NCBI RefSeq assembly: GCF_025857195.1
Contig: NZ_CP109787.1
Coordinates: 1,801,501 to 1,865,500 of the forward strand
Direction of reading: 5' to 3'
Origin: Leisingera thetidis
Lineage (GTDB): Bacteria; Pseudomonadota; Alphaproteobacteria; Rhodobacterales; Rhodobacteraceae
Length of the DNA stretch: 64,000 nucleotides
This document shows, piece after piece, positions 40,553 to 50,029 of this stretch. Position numbers and translations under genes: made by a program. The notes under the pieces were generated by a model, which searched no databases, was not told the origin of the DNA, and saw only the letters and a program-made list of their open reading frames with translations. Each line of letters opens with the position of its first letter. Position 1 is the stretch's first letter.

Positions 40553-41341
40553 ATGTGCCGCTGGGCCGCCTACACGGGTGCCGAAGTCTTTTTGGAAGAC
40601 ATCATTTCCACCCCTGCGCATTCACTGATCGCGCAAAGCCAGAAAGCAGTCGAATGCAAGACTGCGACAAACGGCGACGGGTTCGGCATTGCCTGGTACG
40701 GGCAGCGGCCGGAGCCGGGGCTGTACCGCGATGTCTACCCGGCGTGGTCGGACTGCAATCTGCGGGCGCTGGTGCATCAGGTGCAATCCGGTCTTTTTCT
40801 GGCCCATGTCCGGGCGTCCACCGGGTCCGCCACCAGCCGCAATAACTGCCATCCTTTCACGGCCGGCAAGTGGAGCTTCATGCACAACGGGCAGGTCGGC
40901 GGGTTCGAGAAGTTCCGCCGGCATGCCGACATGTCCATCCCGGATGAGCTTTATGAGCACCGCAGAGGCGCAACTGATAGCGAGGTGCTGTTCCTGCTGG
41001 CCTTGCAGGAGGATCTGGATGCGGACCCGAAAGCCGCGCTGGAGCGGGCGGTGGGGCGTATGGAGGCCTTGTCGCGGGCGCGGGGGACGGCACCGCATAT
41101 GCGCCTCTCCGTGGCCATGTCCGACGGGCAGACACTTTTTGCGGCGCGCTATTCTTCGGATGCTATTGCACCCTCGGTCTACTACCGCTGGAGCCGCAGT
41201 CTGAACGGCTGGGCCGTGGTCTCGGAACCTTTTGAGCACACTGGCGAGGCATGGAGCAAGCTGCGGCCGGGAGAATTCCTGACGCTTACATCGAAAGGCG
41301 CGGAAACGCAGCCGTTTCAACCGTTCCTTGCGGATGTGTGA
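40553..41341 (+). CDS. Class II glutamine amidotransferase
   Basis: This 262-residue protein has the N-terminal nucleophile C2 (MCRWAAY), and the Ntn-type blocks NGDGFGIAWYG, FLAHVRASTGSATSRNNCHPF and SFMHNGQVGG. These resemble the YafJ/EgtC group, which hydrolyse glutamine or gamma-glutamyl bonds, rather than the amidotransferase halves of PurF or GlmS. No acceptor domain is fused. In EgtC the substrate is a gamma-glutamyl ergothioneine intermediate, but no egt genes are here. The role is therefore open. A 251-base gap lies upstream, with no obvious operator. Confidence 0.87.
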   Translation: MCRWAAYTGAEVFLEDIISTPAHSLIAQSQKAVECKTATNGDGFGIAWYGQRPEPGLYRDVYPAWSDCNLRALVHQVQSGLFLAHVRASTGSATSRNNCHPFTAGKWSFMHNGQVGGFEKFRRHADMSIPDELYEHRRGATDSEVLFLLALQEDLDADPKAALERAVGRMEALSRARGTAPHMRLSVAMSDGQTLFAARYSSDAIAPSVYYRWSRSLNGWAVVSEPFEHTGEAWSKLRPGEFLTLTSKGAETQPFQPFLADV

Positions 41342-41375
41342 ATGAGTGCGGCGGGGGTGTCCCCGCCGCACACTG

Positions 41376-42545
41376 TCACATTCGTCCGGCGTTCCGGAAC
41401 CAGGGTTCGACCTGTGCCCGCACGTGGTGCCAGACATCGGGTGCGCCACGGATGACCTTGCCTCCGACACGGGCGTCCAGTTGCGGCAGGCTCACGTCAT
41501 ATTCCACCCAGCTGCCGCCGCCGTTTAGCAGGTTGAGCAGGACCGGCTGCACCCGGTCGATGGATTTGGCAAAAATGGCGTCTGCGCTCTCCGCGGCCTC
41601 AAACTCTTCCCAGATGCTCCGCATCACTTCACCTTGGGCGGCGGGCAGCAGGCCGAACAGGCGGTCTGCGGCGGCCTCTTCCCTGGCGGCCAGGGCCGCG
41701 AGAGCAGCGGCGTCGGTCACCCCGTGGATCGGCGAATCGCCGGCATCGATTTCGACCAGATCATGCAGCAGCAGCATTTGCAGCACCCGATCCACATCGA
41801 CCGCGTTCGTGCTGTGTTCGGCCAGAACCCAAGCATAGAGCATGATATGCCAGCTGTGTTCGGCCGAATTCTCGTGCCGGGAGCCATCGCCCAGCTTGGA
41901 CGCGCGGGTGACCAGCTTGAGCTTGTCTGCCTCATTCAGGAAAGGCAGCCGCGCTGTCAGCCGGCTGCAGTCAAAGCCGGTGTCTTCGCCCAGCAGCGAA
42001 AACGCGTGGTGAAACGCTTCCGCGAAATCCTGCTCCAGTGCAGCTGCACGTCCGCCGTTCAGATTGCTGCGGACCACATCAACATGCCAGTCGAGAGGTT
42101 TGACACCATAGAGCGTCTGAAAGATCGGCTGGCAATGGTCAACCCGCTTGGCAAAATGCGCGTCGGGGCTGTCTGCCGCTTCAAATTCCTGCCACAGGGC
42201 CAGGAATTCTGCGCCCTGATCCTTGGGCAGAAGTTCGAACAGACGTTGGGCGGCGGCTTGTTCGGCCTTTGCCACGGCTGCCCAGTCAACGTTATCAGTG
42301 ATCGGGTGGTCGCCTGCGTCGATTTCAACCAGGTCGTGCAGCAGCAGCATCCGGATGGCCCGGAAAACATCGACTTCCGGCGAAGCAAACGGCGCCAGAA
42401 CCAGCGCATAAAGCGCCAGATGCCAGCTGTGCTCGGCCGAGTTTTCCCGGCGGCTGCAATCCAGTATCAGGTTCTGGCGGTCGATGCGGCGGAGCTTGTC
42501 GGCTTCCAGAAGGAAGGCGAATTGGGCCTCCAGCCGGGTGCTCAA
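41376..42545 (-). CDS. Tandem HD-domain phosphohydrolase
   Basis: This 389-residue protein consists of two similar HD domains of the YfbR/HDDC2 type. Domain 1 has ENSAEHSWHLALYALVL and LLLHDLVEIDAGDHP; domain 2 has ENSAEHSWHIMLYAWVL and LLLHDLVEIDAGDSP, so each keeps the H...HD metal ligands. Single-domain relatives are 5'-deoxynucleotidases of about 190 residues; this is an internal duplication with both halves seemingly active. The start is TTG, overlapping the upstream stop in TTGA. It is the last gene of a leftward three-gene operon. Confidence 0.88.
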   Translation of the reverse strand: MSTRLEAQFAFLLEADKLRRIDRQNLILDCSRRENSAEHSWHLALYALVLAPFASPEVDVFRAIRMLLLHDLVEIDAGDHPITDNVDWAAVAKAEQAAAQRLFELLPKDQGAEFLALWQEFEAADSPDAHFAKRVDHCQPIFQTLYGVKPLDWHVDVVRSNLNGGRAAALEQDFAEAFHHAFSLLGEDTGFDCSRLTARLPFLNEADKLKLVTRASKLGDGSRHENSAEHSWHIMLYAWVLAEHSTNAVDVDRVLQMLLLHDLVEIDAGDSPIHGVTDAAALAALAAREEAAADRLFGLLPAAQGEVMRSIWEEFEAAESADAIFAKSIDRVQPVLLNLLNGGGSWVEYDVSLPQLDARVGGKVIRGAPDVWHHVRAQVEPWFRNAGRM

Positions 42546-42784
42546 GCGTCACCTTTTGCGTCGAGCTGCGCCTGGGCCTGCTGGATTCTCCTGTTCAGGA
42601 AGTCGCGCGCCTTGCGTTCGGCGAGGCGCACGCGCATTTCGGTCAGGAAGGCCTCTTCCAGCGATTGGGAGGCCGCACCCAGCACCTGGCCGACCTCCAC
42701 ATACAGCCGCTCTTCACCGGTTGCGTCCTGAACCTTGAGCGTATCGACCGCCAGTTTTTGGGCCAGCGTCTCGATTGTGCTCAT
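42542..42784 (-). CDS. Small conserved protein of unknown function
   Basis: This 80-residue, largely helical, charged protein has no membrane segment or cysteine (for example FLTEMRVRLAERKARDFLNRRIQQAQAQL). I do not recognise a named family, though I recall similar small proteins in roseobacters. Its ATG overlaps the TGA of the alpha/beta hydrolase gene (ATGA) and its own TGA overlaps the TTG of the HD gene, so all three are translationally coupled. This suggests linked function. Confidence 0.75.
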   Translation of the reverse strand: MSTIETLAQKLAVDTLKVQDATGEERLYVEVGQVLGAASQSLEEAFLTEMRVRLAERKARDFLNRRIQQAQAQLDAKGDA

Positions 42785-43437
42785 CAGCGGGTATTCTCCG
42801 TCAGGCGGCGCTTCACATAGTCGGTCACATTGCCGATCATGCTGTCCATGTGCGGCTCCTGGAAGAAGTGATCCGCGCCCTCGACCTCGGTGTGGGTGAT
42901 GGTGATGCCCTTCTGCTCATGCAGCTTGCCGACCAGGCTGGCAGTGTCCGCAGGCGGCGCCACACGGTCGGCAGTGCCGTTGATGATCAGCCCGGAGGAC
43001 GGGCAGGGCGCCAGGAAGGAGAAGTCATACATATTGGCCGGCGGCGCCACCGAGATGAAGCCGGTGATCTCCGGGCGGCGCATCAGAAGCTGCATGCCGA
43101 CCCACGCGCCGAACGAGAAGCCCGCAACCCAGCAATGCTTGGAGTTGGAGTTCATCGATTGCAGGTAGTCCAGCGCCGAGGCCGCATCCGACAGCTCGCC
43201 CACGCCCTGGTCGTATTCGCCCTGGCTGCGGCCGACGCCGCGGAAATTGAAGCGCAGAACGGTGAAACCCATGTTGTAGAACGCATAGTGCAGGTTGTAG
43301 ACCACCTTGTTGTTCATGGTGCCGCCGAACTGCGGATGCGGGTGCAGAACAATGGCGATCGGGGCGTCTTTTTCTTTTTGCGGGTGATAGCGGCCTTCGA
43401 GGCGGCCTTCGGGTCCAGGAAAGATGACCTCGGGCAT
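42784..43437 (-). CDS. Alpha/beta hydrolase (dienelactone-hydrolase-like)
   Basis: This 217-residue hydrolase has the motif IAIVLHPHPQFGGTMNNKVVYNL, the nucleophile elbow VAGFSFGAWVG (serine in GFSFG), a later aspartate in INGTADRVAPP, and the histidine in VEGADHFFQ. It belongs to the COG2945-like group of unknown substrate. The start at 43437 (MPEVIFPGPEG) is typical; the open frame beyond it to 43542 runs through the iscR promoter region. It is divergent from iscR and first in the operon with the small protein and the tandem-HD gene. Confidence 0.87.
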   Translation of the reverse strand: MPEVIFPGPEGRLEGRYHPQKEKDAPIAIVLHPHPQFGGTMNNKVVYNLHYAFYNMGFTVLRFNFRGVGRSQGEYDQGVGELSDAASALDYLQSMNSNSKHCWVAGFSFGAWVGMQLLMRRPEITGFISVAPPANMYDFSFLAPCPSSGLIINGTADRVAPPADTASLVGKLHEQKGITITHTEVEGADHFFQEPHMDSMIGNVTDYVKRRLTENTR

Positions 43438-43483
43438 GGGCGGTTTAATCCTACTCTCGTTTTCGGGTCTGCCGGCAGAAAAC

Positions 43484-43512
43484 TTGACGAGTTCCGTCAG
43501 GCATCTTAGAAC
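43484..43512 (+). promoter_or_regulatory. iscR promoter
   Basis: TTGACG (43484-43489) and TAGAAC (43507-43512) are separated by 17 bases, pointing toward iscR. The -10 lies inside the palindrome at 43506-43520. The distance to the iscR start is about 105 bases from the predicted initiation point. Confidence 0.6.
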
Positions 43513-43520
43513 AGTTCTAA
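43506..43520. promoter_or_regulatory. Irr/ICE-like operator over the iscR -10 element
   Basis: TTAGAACAGTTCTAA is a perfect 6-bp inverted repeat with a three-base centre. It matches, as I recall it, the iron control element TTAGAA-N3-TTCTAA bound by Irr in alphaproteobacteria. Because it covers the -10 hexamer, binding would block transcription of the suf operon when Irr is active (low iron). Published work in Rhodobacter links Irr, IscR and OxyR to this promoter. Confidence 0.6.
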
Positions 43521-43622
43521 TCAAGGGCGCAGGCCAAGCCATACACCGTCAGGCTGAGATACGCACAGACGCCAGCGAGGTCAATGTTTTCGCAGGGGCG
43601 CGCTGGTTTCGAGGGGTAAATT

Positions 43623-44081
43623 ATGAAGCTTTCCACCAAAGGGCGCTATGCGATGGTCGCGCTGGCGGATATCGCGCTGCAGACACAGGGCAATCTGGTT
43701 CCGCTGGGCGATATCTCCAAACGCCAGGACATTTCGCTGCCCTATCTGGAGCAGCTGTTCGTCAAGCTGCGCCGGGCGGGGCTGGTTGAGTCCGTGCGCG
43801 GGCCGGGCGGCGGGTACCGCTTGGCGATGGCGCCGTCCGAGATCCGCATCGTTGACGTGCTCTCTGCTGTCGATGAAACCGTTGATGCCATGCATAAGGG
43901 CGCAGGGGCTTCCGGAGCGCTGTCCGGCAGCCGGGCGCAATCGCTGACCAACCGCCTGTGGGAAGGTCTCAGCGCGCATGTCTATGTGTTCCTGCACCAG
44001 ACCCGCCTGTCGGATGTGATCAGGAACGACCTGGCGCCATGTCCGGCTGTGCCCAGCCTGTTTGCGGTGGTGGATGACTGA
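43623..44081 (+). CDS. iscR: Rrf2-family Fe-S regulator IscR (single-cysteine type)
   Basis: This 152-residue winged-helix regulator of the Rrf2 family has the DNA-binding part MKLSTKGRYAMVALADIAL, ISLPYLEQLFVKLRRAGLVESVRGPGGGYRLA. E. coli IscR uses three cysteines to hold its cluster; here the only cysteine is C140 (NDLAPCPAV). IscR of Rhodobacter sphaeroides likewise has a single cysteine and still responds to Fe-S status, so this is a family trait rather than a defect. It is the first gene of the suf operon and should regulate it. The start follows GAGGGG. Confidence 0.93.
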   Translation: MKLSTKGRYAMVALADIALQTQGNLVPLGDISKRQDISLPYLEQLFVKLRRAGLVESVRGPGGGYRLAMAPSEIRIVDVLSAVDETVDAMHKGAGASGALSGSRAQSLTNRLWEGLSAHVYVFLHQTRLSDVIRNDLAPCPAVPSLFAVVDD

Positions 44082-44220
44082 CTGTGCTCTCGGACTTCAG
44101 CAATAATCCCGAGATTTTCGGATTGAGTGGAACCGGCCGGCCCGCGCAAGGCGCCAGGGCCTTTGCAGATTTGTGCAAAACCGCTTATGAGGCGGCAACG
44201 TTCCGCAAAAAGATGACTCC

Positions 44221-45264
44221 ATGACTCGTGTTTACCTCGATCATAATGCCACCGCCATCCTGCGCCCCGAGGCGCGGGCCGCGATGATTGCGGCGATGGA
44301 GGTCTGCGGCAACCCGTCTTCGGTGCATGCCGAGGGCCGCGCCGCCAAGGCGCTGGTCGAAAAGGCGCGGGCACAGGTCGCTGCTGCCTTTGGGGCGGAC
44401 GGGGCGGATATCGTGTTCACCTCCGGCTCCACGGAGGGCGCGTCGCTGGCGCTGGCGGACCGCGGTTTGCATGGCGCGCCGGTGGAGCATGATGCGGTGC
44501 GGGCTTGGACTGTCGAGGATCTGGCCGTCAGTCCCGAGGGGGCCGTGCAGATTGCGGATCCTGTTCGGTCCACTGTGCAATTGGCCAACTCCGAAACCGG
44601 CATTGTGCAGCGCCTGCCTGAGGGGCTGGCCGTCACAGATGCAACGCAAGCATTTGGCAAACTGCCGGTTGCGTTCAACTGGCTGGGTGCCCGAATGGCC
44701 CTTGTATCGGCCCACAAGCTGGGCGGCCCCAAGGGCATTGGGGCTGTGGTGATGAAGCGCGGCACCGATTTGCAGGCGCGGATCAAGGGCGGCGGGCAAG
44801 AAATGGGCCGCCGGTCCGGAACCGAAAATGTCATTGGAATCGCGGGTTTCGGGGCCGCAGCTGAAGCAGCGGTCAATGATCTGGCAAATGGTGTCTGGGA
44901 CAGGGTTGCGGAACTTAGAAATATTCTAGAGAAGGCGCTTGTGTCTGGCGCAAACCATACTATTTTTGTCGGGAAGGATCAGAAGCGGTTGCCGAACACC
45001 CTGTGTTTTGCAACGCCGGGCTGGAAAGGCGAGACCCAGGTCATGCAGATGGACCTCGCGGGCTTTGCCATCAGCGCGGGCAGCGCCTGTTCCAGCGGCA
45101 AGGTGCGCGCCAGCGCGGTGCTGACCGCCATGGGATATGACGAGGCCACAGCCCAAGGCGCGGTGCGCGTGTCGCTGGGGCCCGAGACAACGGAAGAAGA
45201 TGTGCTGCGCTTTGCCGAGGCGTGGCTGCAAAAAGAAAAGAAACATCGCGCCCGCGCGGCGTGA
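44221..45264 (+). CDS. Cysteine desulfurase (NifS/IscS type)
   Basis: This 347-residue PLP enzyme, a class V aminotransferase fold, removes sulfur from cysteine as persulfide. The PLP lysine is in [14 protein letters not shown], the persulfide cysteine in [11 protein letters not shown], and LDHNATA opens the protein. It lies between iscR and sufB, 139 bases after iscR, and adds a second desulfurase to the operon beside sufS. It is shorter than IscS (about 404 residues), as is usual for the roseobacter version. A palindrome at 44915-44929 inside the gene resembles the iscR operator. Confidence 0.9.
   Translation: MTRVYLDHNATAILRPEARAAMIAAMEVCGNPSSVHAEGRAAKALVEKARAQVAAAFGADGADIVFTSGSTEGASLALADRGLHGAPVEHDAVRAWTVEDLAVSPEGAVQIADPVRSTVQLANSETGIVQRLPEGLAVTDATQAFGKLPVAFNWLGARMALVSAHKLGGPKGIGAVVMKRGTDLQARIKGGGQEMGRRSGTENVIGIAGFGAAAEAAVNDLANGVWDRVAELRNILEKALVSGANHTIFVGKDQKRLPNTLCFATPGWKGETQVMQMDLAGFAISAGSACSSGKVRASAVLTAMGYDEATAQGAVRVSLGPETTEEDVLRFAEAWLQKEKKHRARAA
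44915..44929. promoter_or_regulatory. ICE-like palindrome inside the desulfurase gene
   Basis: TTAGAA-ATA-TTCTAG resembles the iscR operator TTAGAA-CAG-TTCTAA, with one mismatch in the outermost pair. In the reading frame it uses the rare codons AGA and CTA (E-L-R-N-I-L-E), unlike the GC-rich codon use around it. That fits selection on the DNA itself, but the segment is generally AT-rich, so chance remains possible. Confidence 0.35.
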
Positions 45265-45278
45265 GTGAGGAGATGACA

Positions 45279-46802
<1,524 letters not shown>

Positions 46803-46819
46803 TAGGCGGCCCCTGGGTC

Positions 46820-46891
46820 GGCCTGCGGCATCTCAGTAGTGCCCGGATAGAAATGAAACGGCTCCGCTGGAGCCAGGGAATACCGCAGGCC
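46820..46891 (+). other. Long stem-loop in the sufB-sufC gap
   Basis: In the 124-base gap GGCCTGCGG (46820-46828) pairs perfectly with CCGCAGGCC (46883-46891), and inside it GGCTCC (46860-46865) pairs with GGAGCC (46869-46874) around GCT. The whole element spans about 72 bases, has no open frame, and ends 35 bases before the sufC start. It could protect or process the operon mRNA, attenuate transcription, or regulate translation of sufC. Confidence 0.5.
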
Positions 46892-46926
46892 CCGGTGCCT
46901 GCCAGAGAATGTGAGACGAGGAAAAA

Positions 46927-47682
46927 ATGCTCGAAATCAAAAACCTGCACGTCAAACTTGAAGACGAAGATAAGCAGATCCTGAAAGGCGTCGACCTGAA
47001 GGTCGAAGCCGGCAAGGTGCACGCCATCATGGGGCCGAACGGTTCGGGCAAATCCACCCTGTCTTATGTCCTGTCTGGCCGTGACGGCTATGAGGTGACT
47101 GAAGGTTCTGCGGAGCTGGAAGGCGAAAATATCCTGGACATGGAGCCGGAAGAGCGCGCCGCAGCGGGCATGTTCCTGGCGTTCCAGTACCCGGTCGAAA
47201 TCCCCGGCGTCGGCAACATGACCTTCCTGCGCACCGCGGTGAATGCACAGCGCAAAGCCCGCGGCGAGGAAGAGCTGTCGGCCTCCGACTTCCTGAAGAT
47301 CATCCGCGCCAAGGCCAAGACCCTCAAGATCGACGCAGAGATGCTGAAGCGCCCGGTCAACGTCGGCTTCTCCGGCGGCGAAAAGAAGCGCAACGAGATC
47401 CTGCAGATGGCGATGCTGGAGCCCAAGCTGTGCATCCTGGACGAAACAGACTCCGGCCTCGACGTGGACGCGATGAAACTGGTGGCCGAGGGCGTGAACG
47501 CGCTGCGCGATGAAGGCCGCGGTTTCCTGGTGATCACCCACTACCAGCGCCTGTTGGACCACATCAAACCGGACGTGGTGCACATCCTCGCGGATGGCCG
47601 CATCGTCAAGACCGGCGGCCCCGAGCTGGCTTTGGAAGTCGAGAACAACGGCTATGCCGGCATCCTGGCAGAGGAGGCATAA
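46927..47682 (+). CDS. sufC: Fe-S cluster assembly ATPase SufC
   Basis: This 251-residue ABC-type ATPase drives SufBC2D. Walker A GPNGSGKST spans residues 36-44, the signature is NVGFSGGEKKRNEI, and Walker B is KLCILDETDSGLDVD. The H-loop histidine is in VITHYQRLLD. Unlike transporters, SufC has no membrane partner; SufB and SufD take that place. It is followed immediately by sufD. Confidence 0.97.
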   Translation: MLEIKNLHVKLEDEDKQILKGVDLKVEAGKVHAIMGPNGSGKSTLSYVLSGRDGYEVTEGSAELEGENILDMEPEERAAAGMFLAFQYPVEIPGVGNMTFLRTAVNAQRKARGEEELSASDFLKIIRAKAKTLKIDAEMLKRPVNVGFSGGEKKRNEILQMAMLEPKLCILDETDSGLDVDAMKLVAEGVNALRDEGRGFLVITHYQRLLDHIKPDVVHILADGRIVKTGGPELALEVENNGYAGILAEEA

Positions 47683-48963
47683 ATGGCCCTGCCGGAAGTA
47701 AAGCAAACCGCAACCGAGGCGCGGCTGTCCGCGCTGACCCTGCCGGAAAGCGGCTGCCTCAAGGCGGCCCGCCAGGCAGCCCTGTCGCGGGTGCAGACCA
47801 TGGGCCTGCCCAGCCGCCGGGATGAGTACTGGAAATACACCCGCCCCGAAACGCTGGTTCAGGCGGTGGCCCCCAAGGCTGCTGTCTTTGCTGCGGAAGA
47901 GACGCCGATGTTCAACGCGTTCGAGCGTCTGAACATCGTGTTTGTCGATGGTGTGTTCGATGCCGAAGCGTCGGACGATCTGTCTCTGGAAGGTGTGGCC
48001 ATCGACCGGATCGAGGACATCTGCTGCAAGGATATCCATTGGGCCAAGGATCTGTACGGCGTTCTTGAGGCGCGCGGCCAGACTCCGGTGGAACGCCCGC
48101 TGGCAGCGCTGAACACCGCCTTTGCCACTGATGGCGTGGCGATCCGGGTGACTGGCAAGGTCTCCAAGCCGATCAACTTCTCCTATGTGCATTCGGACGA
48201 AAACTCCGACGCGATCCTGCATCACGTGATCCGTGTGGAATCCGGCGCTGAAGTGACCATTCTCGAGAGCGGCCCGGCCGCCTCGCGCTTTAATAAGTGC
48301 ATGGAGATCGACATTGCGGACGGCGGTAAGATGCATCTGGTGCGCGCCCAGGGCCGCGACCATGAGCGCCGCGCCGCGACCCATCTGTTCGCGCGGCTGG
48401 GTGCCGAGTCGGTGTTCAAATCCTTCACCCTGACCGTGAACGGTGTGCTGACCCGCAACGAGGCGGTGATCGAGCTGACCGGCGACGATGCAGTGGCCCA
48501 TATCGCGGGCGCCTGCGTCGGCGATGGCGATTTCCACCACGACGACACCGTCTTCATCACCCATGACGCGGTCAATTGCGAAAGCCGCCAGGTGTTCAAG
48601 AAGGTGCTGCGCAATGGTGCCACCGGTGTGTTCCAGGGCAAAATCCTGGTGAAGGAAGGCGCGCAAAAGACTGACGGATATCAGATTTCCCAGTCATTGC
48701 TGTTGGACGGCGACAGCCAGTTCCTGGCCAAGCCGGAGCTGGAGATCTATGCTGATGACGTGGCCTGCTCGCATGGTTCGACTTCTGGCGCGATCGACGA
48801 GGACGGCTTGTTCTACCTGCGGTCGCGCGGCGTGCCGCAAGCCGAGGCAACTGACCTGATGACGCTGGCCTTTCTAGCCGAAGCGGTCGACGAGATCGAA
48901 GACGCGGAGATCGCTGCCGACATCGTCTCCCGTCTCGAAGGCTGGCTGGCCCGGCGCCGCTGA
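47683..48963 (+). CDS. sufD: Fe-S cluster assembly protein SufD
   Basis: This 426-residue partner of SufB and SufC is needed for iron acquisition on the scaffold. It has the SPSRRDEYWKYTRPE-like N-terminal block (here GLPSRRDEYWKYTRPETL) and the C-terminal SUF core NCESRQVFKKVLRNGATGVFQGKILVKEGAQKTDGYQ, CSHGSTSGAIDEDGLFYLRSRG, with the interface histidine. The ATG begins right after the sufC stop, and its own stop overlaps the next ATG by one base (TGATG). Confidence 0.95.
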   Translation: MALPEVKQTATEARLSALTLPESGCLKAARQAALSRVQTMGLPSRRDEYWKYTRPETLVQAVAPKAAVFAAEETPMFNAFERLNIVFVDGVFDAEASDDLSLEGVAIDRIEDICCKDIHWAKDLYGVLEARGQTPVERPLAALNTAFATDGVAIRVTGKVSKPINFSYVHSDENSDAILHHVIRVESGAEVTILESGPAASRFNKCMEIDIADGGKMHLVRAQGRDHERRAATHLFARLGAESVFKSFTLTVNGVLTRNEAVIELTGDDAVAHIAGACVGDGDFHHDDTVFITHDAVNCESRQVFKKVLRNGATGVFQGKILVKEGAQKTDGYQISQSLLLDGDSQFLAKPELEIYADDVACSHGSTSGAIDEDGLFYLRSRGVPQAEATDLMTLAFLAEAVDEIEDAEIAADIVSRLEGWLARRR

Positions 48964-49448
48964 TGTCCGTCACCACGGATATCCCGGCAACCTACAAGGG
49001 GCCGCGCAGGGTGTTTGCGCGGCTTCTGGACATGGGGGCCCGCGAAGACCGGCTGCTGGTGTTTCTGATCAGCGGCTGCGTGCTGGCGTTTGTGGCGCAG
49101 ATGCCGAAACTTGCGCGAGAGGCGTATCTGACGGGCCAGGAGCTGAACATGCTGCTGGGCGGCTCGCTGTTGGCTTTGGTCTTCATTGCGCCGCTGCTGC
49201 TTTACATGCTGGCGCTTGCCTCGCACTGGATCGCCCGGGCTGCGGGCGGGCAGGGTGACGCTTACCGGGCCCGGCTTGCACTGTTCTGGGCATTTCTGGC
49301 CGCCAGCCCGCTGATGCTGCTGAACGGCCTGGTGGCTGGATTTATCGGCGCCGGTGCTGCGCTGAATCTGGTGGGGGCGCTTTGGTGCGCCGTATTCCTG
49401 TGGTTCTGGGTGGCAGGCATGATCCAGGGCTATTGGGCCAAGCCATGA
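48963..49448 (+). CDS. Yip1-type membrane protein in the suf operon
   Basis: This 161-residue protein has about four membrane spans (LLVFLISGCVLAFVAQM, LNMLLGGSLLALVFIAPLLLYMLALA, LALFWAFLAASPLMLLNGLVAGFIGAG, LVGALWCAVFLWFWVAG). It resembles Yip1-domain proteins; its function in Fe-S assembly is unknown. It overlaps sufD by one base and the next membrane gene by four (ATGA), so it is clearly part of the operon. Confidence 0.85.
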   Translation: MSVTTDIPATYKGPRRVFARLLDMGAREDRLLVFLISGCVLAFVAQMPKLAREAYLTGQELNMLLGGSLLALVFIAPLLLYMLALASHWIARAAGGQGDAYRARLALFWAFLAASPLMLLNGLVAGFIGAGAALNLVGALWCAVFLWFWVAGMIQGYWAKP

Positions 49449-50029
49449 ACACGCTTGCCGCCTTTGCCCTGCTGACAATCAAGTCACCGCGGGACGCCGC
49501 GCAGCGGATTCTGGCGCAGAATTGGCCGCGCGAAGCCTTGTGGACGGCGTTCCTGCTCTCTGTGGTGCTGAACACTTGCGTTTACACTCTGCAGCAGGTG
49601 CTGTTCCCGCTGCCGCCGGAAGTCCTGTTGCCGCGGTTTGCGCCAGGCGCCTATTTCGCGGTCGTTTTGGTTCTGCAGCTCAGCTTCATTGCGATGCTGT
49701 CCACCACCGGCCGCTGGCTGGGCGGACAGGGCAGTCTCGCCTCTCTGCTGGCGCTTGTGACCTGGCTGCAGCTGCTGCAGGCCGGTCTGAATGGCGCTAT
49801 TGTTGCCGTGTTTCTGGTTCTGCCGGCCCTGGCGGCACTGCTCAATATTGCGGCGAACATTGTGGTGTTCTTTATCCTCTTGCACTTCGTCAACGCGGCG
49901 CACAGGTTCGGCTCCGTGTGGCGCTCGCTCGGGGTGGTCTTGATGGCCAGCATGATCCTGGTGTTTGCCCTTCTCTTCATCGTGGGTCTGATCGGCCCAG
50001 CAAATCTGGGACTGCCCGAAAATGTATGA
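49445..50029 (+). CDS. Second Yip1-type membrane protein in the suf operon
   Basis: This 194-residue protein has about five membrane spans and the Yip1-like opening FALLTIKSPRDAAQRILAQNWPREALWTAFLLSVVLN. It overlaps its upstream neighbour by four bases and sufS by eight, so translation is coupled through the group. The likeness to its neighbour in layout suggests two parts of one membrane assembly. Why such proteins sit in the suf operon of these bacteria is not known. Confidence 0.85.
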   Translation: MNTLAAFALLTIKSPRDAAQRILAQNWPREALWTAFLLSVVLNTCVYTLQQVLFPLPPEVLLPRFAPGAYFAVVLVLQLSFIAMLSTTGRWLGGQGSLASLLALVTWLQLLQAGLNGAIVAVFLVLPALAALLNIAANIVVFFILLHFVNAAHRFGSVWRSLGVVLMASMILVFALLFIVGLIGPANLGLPENV

